DNA of 64,000 nt from Streptomyces resistomycificus (GCF_001514265.1 NZ_KQ948991.1:729539-793538); one strand, 5' to 3'; counted from the stretch's first letter, positions 26,213-34,994 are shown. The notes: a model not told the origin generated them from the sequence alone. Numbers and translations: made by a program.

Positions 26213-27055
26213 GTGCCCAAGGTGTCCTCGGTGATCGTCCCGTACGCGACCTATCTGCGCGTGTACGAGCCGCTGGCCGCCTTCCCGGAGCCGGAGCGCG
26301 GCCACTGGACGCGCTACGCCCGCCGCCCCGACCGCCCCACCTACCAGGACGAACTGCGCCGCTCCCTGGCCGACTTGCTGCCCACCCCGCCCGTCGCGGT
26401 GCCGGTGCACGAGAGCGGCGACGCGTTCGTGCTGGAGGTCGACGGCGTGGTCTGTGTGTGCCCGTGGCGCACCCGGCTGCGGGGCTGGCTGGCCCTGGGC
26501 GACCTCGGCGAGGAGCTGCCCCGACCGGTCCTGGACGCGGTGCTGCCCGAGGTCGTACGGCGCCAGGCGGCGCAGGACTACGAGCGCTGGCTGGAGCGCA
26601 ACCCGGACGCCCGGCCCTGGATCCGCACGGCGACCTGGCAGGTGCCGCTGAGCTGGTTCGTGCTGGTCGCGGACGAGGAGCGGCGCTTCGACGAGGGCTC
26701 CGGCGAGATCCCCCCGGCACTGCGCTACCGCACGCCCATGGTGCAGGCCCGCCGGCGGGTGGCCCGGGGGCTCAGGGCGCTCAAGGAGGCCATGGACGAG
26801 GGCCCGCTGATCGACGGTCTGGTGGACGTCGGGCGCTGGCTGGAGGAGTTCCACCCGCGCTCGCTGGTGGAGCTGGACTACGGCGGCCTGGTGCACACGC
26901 TGCCGGCCGGCGAGCTGGAGGACGACCACTCGGCGGCCGACGTGGCCGCGGGCATCGAGGCGCTGCGGCTCGGTGACGGGGCGGCCGCGGGCGAGGCGTA
27001 CGCGCGGCTCGTGGAGCGGTGGCGGTCGGTCCGCAACCTCCGGTCGGCCAACTGA
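26213..27055 (+). CDS. Conserved actinobacterial protein, function unknown
   Basis: 280 residues from the GTG at 26213 (ribosome site GGGGGAGAG), start PKVSSVIVPYATYLRVYEPLAAF. I do not recognise a characterised domain. It is soluble, with no signal peptide or membrane helix, and is rich in Trp, Arg and Glu: FPEPERGHWTRYARR, VCVCPWRTRLRGW, TWQVPLSWFVLVADEERR. The C-terminal third is helical (LVELDYGGLVHTLPAGEL, then an Ala-rich end). It lies between vdh and bldC, divergent from vdh. I recall the same neighbourhood in other streptomycetes, so it is probably conserved rather than recent. Confidence 0.75.
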   Translation: MPKVSSVIVPYATYLRVYEPLAAFPEPERGHWTRYARRPDRPTYQDELRRSLADLLPTPPVAVPVHESGDAFVLEVDGVVCVCPWRTRLRGWLALGDLGEELPRPVLDAVLPEVVRRQAAQDYERWLERNPDARPWIRTATWQVPLSWFVLVADEERRFDEGSGEIPPALRYRTPMVQARRRVARGLRALKEAMDEGPLIDGLVDVGRWLEEFHPRSLVELDYGGLVHTLPAGELEDDHSAADVAAGIEALRLGDGAAAGEAYARLVERWRSVRNLRSAN

Positions 27056-27345
27056 ACGTGGCTCGGGTCACGAACTGACGTTTGACCTGGCGCCCTTTTT
27101 GGGGTTTCGTCCTCGGATCGAGTTCTGTCCTGAGGTTTCGTCAACAAGGGGCGTAGATCCCGATCCGGGGCGTTTGCCGCCAAGCGTGACGGACCGCACT
27201 TACGCGGCCCTTGCGTCCCTTGCCCCTCCTCATGCCAAAATAGGACAAGGAGTCCGGCGAGGGCTCCCTTCGCCCTGCTCTGTCATGGAGTGGGGCGAAT
27301 CTCAGCATTGCACGCTTTGGGGGGTCTGGTGACTCCTGATCGTCC

Positions 27346-27362
27346 TGTGACTGATCGTCACA
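27346..27362. promoter_or_regulatory. Inverted repeat upstream of bldC
   Basis: TGTGAC-TGATC-GTCACA, 240 bases before bldC. The half-sites (GTGA...TCAC) resemble the BldD box (AGTgA-n-TCACc), and I recall bldC being listed as a BldD target. The seven bases between TGTGA and TCACA do not fit Crp. Confidence 0.4.
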
Positions 27363-27498
27363 GTGGCGTGACTGTCCGCTATGGCATGGTCCATCGGCTT
27401 CCGTCGCTGATGAACACCTGGAGGGGCAATTCCATCGGTTTGGCCGACGCGGCTGGACAGATGGTGTAGTTGTAGTGCCGAGGACAAGCCGTTCGTCC

Positions 27499-27504
27499 TA
27501 TAAC
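27499..27504 (+). promoter_or_regulatory. Candidate -10 box of bldC
   Basis: TATAAC with a predicted start near 27511, giving a leader of about 92 bases. No convincing -35 is present. Otherwise the 547-base gap 27056-27602 shows only the palindrome at 27346 and the leader hairpin at 27565. Confidence 0.3.
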
Positions 27505-27564
27505 CGACTCGACTCGCGTCCGCCATTTCGGGCAACGCGGGTCAAGGTGCAGAATTTAGAGGAA

Positions 27565-27586
27565 AGAACCGAGAAGGTTCGGTTCT
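27565..27586 (+). promoter_or_regulatory. Leader hairpin just before the bldC ribosome site
   Basis: AGAACCG (27565-27571) pairs with CGGTTCT (27580-27586). An alternative pairing is GAACC (27566-27570) with GGTTC (27576-27580). The Shine-Dalgarno GAGGAGG follows within a few bases, so folding could affect initiation. Confidence 0.45.
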
Positions 27587-27602
27587 CCCGAGGAGGCCGC
27601 TC

Positions 27603-27809
27603 ATGACCGCTCGCACCCCTGATGCCGAGCCGCTGCTGACCCCGGCTGAGGTCGCCACGATGTTCCGCGTCGACCCCAAGACGGTCACGCGGTGGGCGAA
27701 GGCCGGCAAGCTCACGTCGATCCGCACGCTCGGCGGGCATCGTCGTTACCGCGAGGCTGAGGTCCGCGCACTGCTCGCGGGTATCCCGCAGCAGCGCAGC
27801 GAGGCCTGA
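27603..27809 (+). CDS. bldC: Developmental transcriptional regulator BldC
   Basis: 68 residues made almost entirely of one MerR-type winged helix: LLTPAEVATMFRVDPKTVTRWAKAG (about 11-35), then the wing TLGGHRRYREAEVRALL (about 42-58). BldC holds back entry into development and binds cooperatively as head-to-tail arrays on direct repeats (known from Streptomyces). The start has GAGGAGGCCGCTC before the ATG. The gene is alone, with a structured leader and a T-tailed terminator. Confidence 0.97.
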   Translation: MTARTPDAEPLLTPAEVATMFRVDPKTVTRWAKAGKLTSIRTLGGHRRYREAEVRALLAGIPQQRSEA

Positions 27810-27957
27810 ACAACTGAATACCCGGGCAAAACCGGCAGGTCCCCCAACATGCCGCGGCGCCCGGAACCCTAGCTTCAAGCGACGCGGGTTCTGCCCCAAC
27901 GGAACCCACGCCCAAGCCCCTCCGGGCTTCCCAGGCAAGTGAACAGGGTGCGTCGTC

Positions 27958-27997
27958 GATCGCGCTGGACTCCGCCGAGTCCAGCGCGATCTTTTTT
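27958..27997 (+). terminator. bldC terminator with T tail
   Basis: A 15-bp perfect stem (27958-27972 with 27977-27991), CGCC loop, then six T residues. A classical intrinsic terminator, uncommon in this GC-rich window. Confidence 0.9.
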
Positions 27998-28103
27998 GTG
28001 CGCGCGTGTGTGCACGGCGTGGCCGGGCGGGCGGCTCTGTGGGCGAGCTTGTCGGACCCTGGGGAGGGGTGTCGGATCTCCTGTGGGCGCCCCTCCGAAG
28101 CTG

Positions 28104-28151
28104 GTGCAATTGCACATATTAAATTGACCAGTTGTAGGTGAGGGGTAAGTA
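28104..28151 (+). promoter_or_regulatory. Candidate promoter with a 12-bp palindrome
   Basis: GTGCAATTGCAC (28104-28115) is a perfect palindrome. It is followed by TTGACC (28124-28129) and TAAGTA (28146-28151) with 16 bases between, a fair -35/-10 pair pointing right. No plus-strand gene follows before the minus-strand gene at 28284. Confidence 0.4.
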
Positions 28152-28174
28152 CCGCGTCGGTAAAAACTTATGCG

Positions 28175-28188
28175 GTGACACCCGTCAC
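28175..28188. promoter_or_regulatory. Crp-like palindrome downstream of bldC
   Basis: GTGACACCCGTCAC fits GTG(N6)GNCAC. It lies about 24 bases after the -10-like TAAGTA in the 474-base gap between bldC and the small protein gene at 28284. Confidence 0.4.
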
Positions 28189-28283
28189 ATGCCAGAGTCC
28201 TTGTTGCCCCTGGCTCATGTGCGCTAGAGGAGGCACGCGTTCCACCACCCCACGGTGGCACGGGTGTTGGGGCCGGACGGCGG

Positions 28284-28523
28284 TCATGCGCCGGAGGTGG
28301 TCCCGTCTCCCGCGGCGCCCTCCACCCCCTCCACCGCCTTCTTACCCTCCGTGGCCCTCGCGGACTCCACGGGCGGCTGTGCGGGCTGTGGGGGGCCGTC
28401 CATCGCCAGCCGCAGCAGGCGATGGCAGATCGGGCAGTGACGCGTCAGATGGCGATAGGAGGAGGCGGCCGACAGGTGCGCACGGAGCAACGCCCGCGTC
28501 TCGTGCCTAGCCGTTGCCGCCAT
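28284..28523 (-). CDS. Small CxxC protein (DUF6274-like)
   Basis: 79 residues from the ATG at 28523, with GGAGG 6 bases upstream. The first half, MAATARHETRALLRAHLSAAS followed by HLTRHCPICHRLLRLAM, carries a CPICH knuckle that could bind zinc. The second half is Pro/Ala/Glu-rich and probably disordered. I recall similar small proteins beside bldC in streptomycetes under the label DUF6274. Function unknown. An upstream in-frame ATG at 28547 has a poorer ribosome site. Confidence 0.7.
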   Translation of the reverse strand: MAATARHETRALLRAHLSAASSYRHLTRHCPICHRLLRLAMDGPPQPAQPPVESARATEGKKAVEGVEGAAGDGTTSGA

Positions 28524-28612
28524 ACGCCACCTCCAGGGGGACCGCACGGGAAGCGGGCCCTGGTTTCTGGGTACCGAGCGAAAGTGACGGCGTCAAGGGC
28601 GCGGGGAAACGC

Positions 28613-28646
28613 CAGAGAGCCCGGGTCCGAAGACCCGGGCTCTCTG
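28613..28646 (-). terminator. tRNA-Asp terminator
   Basis: A 15-bp perfect stem (28613-28627 with 28632-28646) and a CGAA loop, 8 bases past the 3' end of tRNA-Asp. Confidence 0.8.
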
Positions 28647-28654
28647 ATCTGACG

Positions 28655-28729
28655 CGGTCCTGACGGGATTTGAACCCGCGGCCTCCACCTTGACAGGGTG
28701 GCGAGCACTCCAAACTGCTCCACAGGACC
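28655..28729 (-). tRNA. tRNA-Asp(GUC)
   Basis: Minus-strand GGTCCTGTGGAGCAGTTTGG... with anticodon loop CTGTCAA (GTC), T-loop GTTCAAAT, acceptor GGTCCTG/CAGGACC and discriminator G. 75 nt, no CCA. Identical copy at 33062. Confidence 0.96.
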
Positions 28730-28823
28730 AGGTTTCGCAGTGCCATTCGTGCGTTGCGCTGCGAGAAGAGACTCTACAGGAGGGTGAGCCCGCTGGTCGA
28801 ACTCACCCAGCGTGCGGGCGTCG

Positions 28824-31800
28824 TTACGGTACGGCCGCGTCGATCGCCTTCACGATCCGCTTGTCGGAGACGGGGTACGCGGTGCCGAGCGCGTGGGCGA
28901 AATAGCTGACCCGCAGCTCCTCGATCATCCAGCGGATGTCCCGCACCGCCGACGGGACCGGCCGGCCCTGCGGCATCTGCTCCAGGAGCCAGGCGTACTC
29001 GTCCTGCATCTCGTGGACCTTCTCCATGCGGGTGGTGTCCCGCTGGACGCCGGTCGGCATCTGCTGGAGCCGCCGGTCCGCGGCGACCAGGTAGCGCATG
29101 ACGTCGGGCAGACGCCGGATGCCCGCCTCCGTCACGAAGCCCGGCTTCACGAGGGCGTCCAGCTGCTTGCGTACGTCCTGGAGGTTCGCCAGCAGCACAG
29201 GGCTGCGCACGCCCTTCAGGCGGCGCTCGCAGGCCTGCCAGGCGGCGAGGACCTGCTGTACCTGCCCGACCGCGCGGACGGTCGTGTCGACGATCTCGGC
29301 GCGCACCCTGTCGTACAGCTTCCGGTAGGACTCCTCGTCCCACGCGGGGCCGCCGAAGTCGCCGACCAGCTTGTCCGCCGCCGCCATCGCGCAGTCGTCG
29401 AAGAGAGCCTGGACGGAGCCGTGCGGATTGGCGGACAGGGCGATCTTCTGGGCGTTCGTCAGCTTCTCGGACGCGAACTTCGCCGGGTTGACCGGGATGT
29501 TGCGCAGGATCAGCCGCCGGGTGCCCTTCCACATCGCCTCGGCCTGTTCCGCCTCCGAGTCGAAGAGCCGAACCGAGACGGTGTCGCCGTCGTCGACGAG
29601 CGCCGGGTACGCCTTCACCGGCTGGCCGGCGCGGCGGGTCTCGAAGACGCGGCTGAGCGAGCCGATCGTCCAGTCGGTCAGGCCCGAGCGTTCCAGTGAC
29701 TCGCCGCCCTGACGCTCGGCGGTGGCCGCGGCCGCCTGGGAGAGAGCCTGCCTGGCCTTCGGCTTCAGCCGGAGCTTCAGCGCCTGAAGGTCCTTGTCCT
29801 CGGCGAGGTTGCGGCGGCGCTCGTCGACGATCCGGAACGTGACGCGCAGATGCTCGGGGATCCGGGACCAGTCGAAGTCCTCCGCGGTGAAGGGGACCCC
29901 GACCATGCGCTTGAGCTCACGCGCCATGGTGGTGGTGAGCGGCTCCTGCAACGGCACCGCCTGGTCCAGGAACCTCTTCGCGAAGTTCGGCGCCGGCACG
30001 TAGTTGCGGCGGATCGGCTTCGGCAGGGACCGGATCAGTTCGGTGACCACCTCTTCCCTGAGGCCCGGGATCTGCCAGTCGAAGCCCTCGTCCGTGACCT
30101 GGTTGAGGACCTGGAGCGGGATGTGGACGGTCACACCGTCGGCGTCCGCGCCCGGTTCGAACTGGTACGTCACCCGGAACTTCAGCGGACCCTGCCGCCA
30201 CGAGTCCGGATAGTCGGCCTTGGTGACGGCCTCGGCCGACTCCCGGATGAGCATCTCGCGCTCGAAGTCGAGGAAGTCGGGCTGTTCGTGCCGCTTGCGC
30301 TTCCACCAGGAGTCGAAGTGCGCGCCGGAGACCACGTGCTCGGGGACCCGCTGCTCGTAGAAGTCGAAGAGCGTGTCGTCGTCGACCACGATGTCCCGGC
30401 GCCGCGCCCGGTGCTCCAACTCCTCGACCTCGCTGAGGAGCCGGCGGTTGTCGGCGAAGAACTTGTGGTGCGTGCGCCAGTCGCCCTCGACCAGGGCGTT
30501 GCGGATGAAGAGCTCGCGGGAGGTCTCCGGGTCGATCCGGCCGTAGTTCACCTTGCGCTGGGCGACGATCGGGACGCCGTACAGCGTGACCTTCTCGTAC
30601 GCCATCACCGCGGCCTGGTCCTTCTCCCAGTGCGGCTCGCTGTAGGTGCGCTTCAGCAGGTGTTCGGCGAGGGGCTCGACCCACTCGGGCTCGATCTTGG
30701 CGTTGACGCGGGCCCAGAGGCGTGAGGTCTCCACCAGCTCCGCGGACATCACGAAGCGCGGCTGCTTCTTGAAGAGGGCGGAGCCCGGGAAGATCGCGAA
30801 CTTGGCGCTCCGCGCGCCCAGGTACTCGTTCTTGTTGCCGTCCTTCACGTCCTTCATGCCGACGTGGGAGAGCAGACCGGCGAGGAGGGAGACGTGCACG
30901 CTCTGGTCGGACGCGTCCTCCTCGTTCAGATGGATGCCCATCTGCTTGGCGACGGTCCGCAGCTGCGTGTAGATGTCCTGCCACTCGCGGATGCGCAGGA
31001 AGTTGAGGTACTCCTGCTTGCACATCCGCCGGAACGACGAGGACCCTCGTTCCTTCTGCTGCTCACGGACGTACCGCCACAGGTTGAGGTAGGCGAGGAA
31101 GTCGCTGGTCTCGTCCTTGAAGCGGGCGTGCTGCTGGTCGGCCTGGGTCTGCTTGTCGGCGGGGCGTTCGCGCGGGTCCTGGATGGACAGCGCGGCGGCT
31201 ATCACCATGACCTCGCGGACACAGCCGTTCTTGTCGGCCTCCAGGACCATGCGCGCCAGGCGCGGGTCGACGGGCAGCTGCGCGAGTTTGCGGCCGGTGT
31301 CCGTGAGCCGTTTGCGTGCGTCCTTCTGCGCCGGGTCCAACGCGTTCAGCTCCTGGAGGAGTTGGACGCCGTCACGGATGTTGCGGTGGTCCGGCGGATC
31401 GATGAAGGGGAACTTCTCGATGTCGCCGAGGCCGGCGGCGGTCATCTGCAGGATGACGGAGGCGAGGTTCGTACGGAGGATCTCCGCGTCCGTGAACTCC
31501 GGGCGGGCCTCGAAGTCCTCCTCGCTGTACAGCCGGATGCAGATGCCGTCGCTGGTCCGTCCGCAGCGGCCCTTGCGCTGGTTGGCGCTGGCCTGGGAGA
31601 TCGCCTCGATGGGCAGCCGCTGGACCTTGGTGCGGTGGCTGTAGCGGCTGATCCGGGCGAAGCCGGGGTCGATGACGTACTTGATCCCGGGGACGGTCAG
31701 TGACGTCTCGGCGACGTTGGTCGCCAGAACGATCCTGCGCCCGGTGTGCGGCTGGAAGACGCGGTGCTGCTCGGCGTGCGAGAGCCGGGCGTAGAGGGGG

Positions 31801-32792
31801 AGGACTTCCGTGAACCGGTAGTTCTTCTTGGTGAGGGCGTCCGCGGTGTCCCGGATCTCGCGCTCCCCGGAGAGGAACACGAGGATGTCCCCCTTGCCCT
31901 CCCCCTGAAGCTCCTCGACGGCGTCGCAGATCGCGGTGATCTGGTCGCGGTCGGAGTCGTCGCCGTCCTCTTCGAGGAGGGGCCGGTAGCGCACCTCCAC
32001 CGGATACGTCCGCCCGCTGACCTCGACGATCGGCGCGTCCTGGAAGTGCCGGGAGAACCGCTCGGGGTCGATGGTCGCGGAGGTGATGACGACCTTGAGG
32101 TCAGGCCGCTTCGGCAGCAACTGCGCGAGATAACCGAGCAGGAAGTCGATGTTGAGGGACCGCTCGTGGGCCTCGTCGATGATGATCGTGTCGTAGGCGC
32201 GCAGCTCGCGGTCGGTCTGGATCTCGGCGAGCAGGATGCCGTCCGTCATCAGCTTCACGAAGGTGGCGTCCTGGTTCACCTGGTCGGTGAACCGCACCTT
32301 CCAGCCGACGGCCTCGCCGAGCGGCGTGTCCAGCTCCTCGGCGACCCGCTCGGCGACGGTACGGGCGGCGATCCGCCGGGGCTGGGTGTGCCCGATCATG
32401 CCGCGGACCCCGCGCCCGAGCTCGAGACAGATCTTCGGGATCTGGGTCGTCTTGCCGGACCCGGTCTCACCGGCGACGATCACCACCTGGTGATCGCGGA
32501 TGGCCGCCGCGATGTCGTCCTTCTTCTGGCTGACGGGCAGCTGCTCGGGATAGCTGACGGCGGGCACCCGCCCGCTGCGCGCGCGCATCCGCTCCTCGGC
32601 CTTCGCCACCTCCGCCTCGATCTCGGCGATGACGGCGGCCCGGGCCTCCGGCTTGCGAATCCTGCGCGCGCCTTCGAGCCTGCGCCCGAGCCGGTGCGCG
32701 TCGCGCAGGGCCAGCTCGGTCAGGCGGGGGGCGAGAGCGCCGAGGTCGGGGGTGCCCGGAGCCACGGCGCCGGGGGCGGGGTGCGTAGACAT
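28824..32792 (-). CDS. hrpA: ATP-dependent RNA helicase HrpA
   Basis: 1322 residues, close to the ~1300 of E. coli HrpA, a DEAH/RHA helicase that separates RNA strands and can rescue stalled ribosomes. Walker A is AGETGSGKTTQ (about 108-118), motif II is IIIDEAHERSL, motif III VITSATID, motif VI QRKGRCGRTSDG, followed by the HA2 and OB-type regions and the long HrpA-specific C-terminal domain (FDWQIPGLREEVVTELIRSLPKP). The ATG at 32792 begins MSTHPAPG. It runs away from the tRNA operon at 33246, with tRNA-Asp downstream. Confidence 0.95.
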   Translation of the reverse strand: MSTHPAPGAVAPGTPDLGALAPRLTELALRDAHRLGRRLEGARRIRKPEARAAVIAEIEAEVAKAEERMRARSGRVPAVSYPEQLPVSQKKDDIAAAIRDHQVVIVAGETGSGKTTQIPKICLELGRGVRGMIGHTQPRRIAARTVAERVAEELDTPLGEAVGWKVRFTDQVNQDATFVKLMTDGILLAEIQTDRELRAYDTIIIDEAHERSLNIDFLLGYLAQLLPKRPDLKVVITSATIDPERFSRHFQDAPIVEVSGRTYPVEVRYRPLLEEDGDDSDRDQITAICDAVEELQGEGKGDILVFLSGEREIRDTADALTKKNYRFTEVLPLYARLSHAEQHRVFQPHTGRRIVLATNVAETSLTVPGIKYVIDPGFARISRYSHRTKVQRLPIEAISQASANQRKGRCGRTSDGICIRLYSEEDFEARPEFTDAEILRTNLASVILQMTAAGLGDIEKFPFIDPPDHRNIRDGVQLLQELNALDPAQKDARKRLTDTGRKLAQLPVDPRLARMVLEADKNGCVREVMVIAAALSIQDPRERPADKQTQADQQHARFKDETSDFLAYLNLWRYVREQQKERGSSSFRRMCKQEYLNFLRIREWQDIYTQLRTVAKQMGIHLNEEDASDQSVHVSLLAGLLSHVGMKDVKDGNKNEYLGARSAKFAIFPGSALFKKQPRFVMSAELVETSRLWARVNAKIEPEWVEPLAEHLLKRTYSEPHWEKDQAAVMAYEKVTLYGVPIVAQRKVNYGRIDPETSRELFIRNALVEGDWRTHHKFFADNRRLLSEVEELEHRARRRDIVVDDDTLFDFYEQRVPEHVVSGAHFDSWWKRKRHEQPDFLDFEREMLIRESAEAVTKADYPDSWRQGPLKFRVTYQFEPGADADGVTVHIPLQVLNQVTDEGFDWQIPGLREEVVTELIRSLPKPIRRNYVPAPNFAKRFLDQAVPLQEPLTTTMARELKRMVGVPFTAEDFDWSRIPEHLRVTFRIVDERRRNLAEDKDLQALKLRLKPKARQALSQAAAATAERQGGESLERSGLTDWTIGSLSRVFETRRAGQPVKAYPALVDDGDTVSVRLFDSEAEQAEAMWKGTRRLILRNIPVNPAKFASEKLTNAQKIALSANPHGSVQALFDDCAMAAADKLVGDFGGPAWDEESYRKLYDRVRAEIVDTTVRAVGQVQQVLAAWQACERRLKGVRSPVLLANLQDVRKQLDALVKPGFVTEAGIRRLPDVMRYLVAADRRLQQMPTGVQRDTTRMEKVHEMQDEYAWLLEQMPQGRPVPSAVRDIRWMIEELRVSYFAHALGTAYPVSDKRIVKAIDAAVP

Positions 32793-32920
32793 ACGCGATC
32801 CAGGATCTCATCCCCGCGATTTTCCTGGCGAACGCTTTTGCTCCCGGCGGTGCCCCGGCCGCCGCCTAGCCTCGGCGCATGCCCTCCTGGGAGGCTCCCG
32901 GCGACGCGACTCGTGAACAG

Positions 32921-32958
32921 CGAGAAGCCCTTCCGGGTGATCCCGGAAGGGCTTCTCG
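32921..32958 (-). terminator. Terminator of the Glu-Asp-Phe tRNA operon
   Basis: A 17-bp perfect stem (32921-32937 with 32942-32958) and a TGAT loop, 5 bases beyond the 3' end of tRNA-Phe. Confidence 0.85.
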
Positions 32959-32963
32959 AATTG

Positions 32964-33037
32964 TGGCTGGGGCCGGGGTCGAACCGGCGACCTATCGCTT
33001 TTCAGGCGATCGCTCGTACCAACTGAGCTACCCAGCC
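32964..33037 (-). tRNA. tRNA-Phe(GAA)
   Basis: Minus-strand GGCTGGGTAGCTCAGTTGG... with anticodon loop CTGAAAA (GAA), T-loop GTTCGACC, acceptor GGCTGGG/CCCAGCC and discriminator A. 74 nt. Last gene of a Glu-Asp-Phe tRNA series. Confidence 0.96.
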
Positions 33038-33061
33038 ACGAGGCTTCCGAGGAAGCCTCAG

Positions 33062-33136
33062 CGGTCCTGACGGGATTTGAACCCGCGGCCTCCACCTTGA
33101 CAGGGTGGCGAGCACTCCAAACTGCTCCACAGGACC
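33062..33136 (-). tRNA. tRNA-Asp(GUC), second copy
   Basis: Identical to the gene at 28655 over all 75 nt. It lies between tRNA-Glu and tRNA-Phe, same strand, short spacers, so one precursor is likely. Confidence 0.96.
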
Positions 33137-33173
33137 AAGCGTTGTGTACGACAGTGTCGCACACGGTGTTGCG

Positions 33174-33246
33174 TGCCCCCAACGGGATTCGAACCCGTGC
33201 TACCGCCTTGAAAGGGCGGCGTCCTAGGCCGCTAGACGATGAGGGC
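33174..33246 (-). tRNA. tRNA-Glu(UUC)
   Basis: Minus-strand GCCCTCATCGTCTAGCGGCC... with anticodon loop CTTTCAA (TTC), T-loop GTTCGAAT, and an acceptor of seven pairs with one T-G. 73 nt. First gene of the tRNA series read leftward. Confidence 0.95.
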
Positions 33247-33326
33247 TATCGGCCCGCCTGGGCGCTTCTCAGCGCGTCGGGGACGTGAGAAGCATATGGG
33301 ATGGCGGGAGGGATCGCCAAAACGGT

Positions 33327-34910
33327 TTACGGGGCGGTGGGAGTGGGGGCCGTCGGGGCCGTGGAGGCGGGCGAGGGGGACGGGGTCGCTCCGGGCTGGT
33401 TCTCCTCGACCAGGTGGCGGCTGACCTCGGCCGTCGTCAGGCCCAGGCCGCCCAGTTTGATCTCGTCCCAGGCCTGGAGGCGGCGGGTGTCGCGGTCCAT
33501 GTAGAGGATCGACGCCTCGATGGGGTCGGGGTACTTGCCCTCGATCGCGCGCAGGCCGCTGCCACCGGTCGAGCCCTCGATCCGCAGGCGGGTGCCCTTC
33601 TTCAGGATCTCCATCTCGTTGTGGTGGACGTGGCCGGCCAGGACCAGCGGGACCTCGCCGTCCACTCCGCGGGCCGCCGACGGCTCGTGGGCGATGGCGA
33701 CGTCGACGGGTTTGCCGGCGGTCCGCTGCGCGCGCAGGGCGGCGGCCAGGCGGGCGCCCGCCTCCTCCTGGGACTCCTCGGCACCGGGCTTGGTCGAGCG
33801 GTCGGGCGTGAACTGGGGGTCGCCGATCCCGGCGAAGCGCAGGCCGGCGACGGTCCTGGCCCGGCCGTCGTCCAGGACGAGCACGTTCTCGAGGCCTTCG
33901 AGGTAGCGCTGGGTGGTCATCGAGTCGTGGTTGCCGCGGACCCAGACGTAGGGGGCGCCCAGGTCCTCGATCGGGTCCAGGAAGCCGTTCTCCGCCGCCG
34001 AGCCGTGGTCCATCGTGTCGCCTGAGTCGACGATCACGTCGACCTCGTACTGCTCCACCAGCGAGGAGATGATCTGCCAGCTGGCCGGGTTCAGATGGAT
34101 GTCCGAGACGTGCAGGACGCGGATGGTGGACGGGTCCGGCGCGTAGGCGGGGAGCGTGGAGGTGGCGTCGTACAGCTTCGTCACGTTCGTCACCAGGCGC
34201 GCCAACTCCTTCTGGTAGACGTCGAACTCGGTGACGATGCTGCGCGCGTTGCCGACCAGGGAGGGCGCGGAGGAGAGCAGGCCGGAGAACTTCGGTTCGA
34301 GGACCGATTCCGGGTTCCAGGTGGCGTACGCCGTGCCGCCGGAGGCGACGAGCAGGGTGAGCGCGAGGCCGCCGGCCGCGAGGGCGCGGCGGGGGCGGCG
34401 GTAGACCGCGAGGCCGAGGGCGGTGGCGCCGGAGACCACGGCGACGCAGGAGCGTACGGCCAGGTCCAGGGTGCCGTGCTCGACGTCCTCGGCGACCTCG
34501 TCCTGGAGGCCGGAGAGGCGTTCGGGGTGGTCGACCAGGGCCTGGGAGCGCACCGGGTCGAGCTGGTCGACGTTGACGTCCAGGCGGACCGGGGCCTGGT
34601 GGCTGTCCAACTGGAGGGCGCCGAGCGGCGAGACGTTGATCTTCGTGCCGCCGGTGAAGGACGGACGCAGGGTCATCGTCGTGTTCATGGGGCCGACCGG
34701 GGTCCGTACGTTGCCGACGATCAGCAGGCCCAGCCAGGCGCCCAGGACGACCACGGTGACCAGTCCCAGAGCGCGGGTCCACGGGTGGGGCTGGTGGACG
34801 AGCTCGACGGAGGGGTGGGGGCGACGGTCGCGGTAGTGACGGGCGAGGCCCCGCGGGGTCCTGCGCAAGGGGTTCACCATGTTCCGGACGGTGACGGGGA
34901 CGCGAGCCAT
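33327..34910 (-). CDS. Membrane-anchored calcineurin-like metallophosphoesterase
   Basis: 527 residues from the ATG at 34910. Two membrane segments (about 46-66 and 160-200 region) frame an outer domain. The C-terminal ~270 residues form a calcineurin-like phosphoesterase with metal motifs in order: HVSDIHLNP, VDSGDTMDHG, VRGNHDSM, IAHEPS and LAGHVHHNEM. The tail is Pro/Thr/Ser-rich. The active site probably faces outside, as in other membrane phosphoesterases, but the substrate is unknown. It is divergent from the zincin at 34995 across 84 bases and ends just before the tRNA operon. Confidence 0.9.
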   Translation of the reverse strand: MARVPVTVRNMVNPLRRTPRGLARHYRDRRPHPSVELVHQPHPWTRALGLVTVVVLGAWLGLLIVGNVRTPVGPMNTTMTLRPSFTGGTKINVSPLGALQLDSHQAPVRLDVNVDQLDPVRSQALVDHPERLSGLQDEVAEDVEHGTLDLAVRSCVAVVSGATALGLAVYRRPRRALAAGGLALTLLVASGGTAYATWNPESVLEPKFSGLLSSAPSLVGNARSIVTEFDVYQKELARLVTNVTKLYDATSTLPAYAPDPSTIRVLHVSDIHLNPASWQIISSLVEQYEVDVIVDSGDTMDHGSAAENGFLDPIEDLGAPYVWVRGNHDSMTTQRYLEGLENVLVLDDGRARTVAGLRFAGIGDPQFTPDRSTKPGAEESQEEAGARLAAALRAQRTAGKPVDVAIAHEPSAARGVDGEVPLVLAGHVHHNEMEILKKGTRLRIEGSTGGSGLRAIEGKYPDPIEASILYMDRDTRRLQAWDEIKLGGLGLTTAEVSRHLVEENQPGATPSPSPASTAPTAPTPTAP

Positions 34911-34994
34911 TGGTCCCGTATGCCCAAGTGCGAGCACGGATATGCGGGCACGCTCCGACTCTCCTACGGCGGCCGCGTACCCGACAATGGGCCT

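Noticed and set aside
28175..28510. A 111-residue plus-strand open frame after bldC
   Set aside because: Composition is Arg/Pro/Ser shadow-like, no ribosome site, antisense to the better supported CPICH protein gene.
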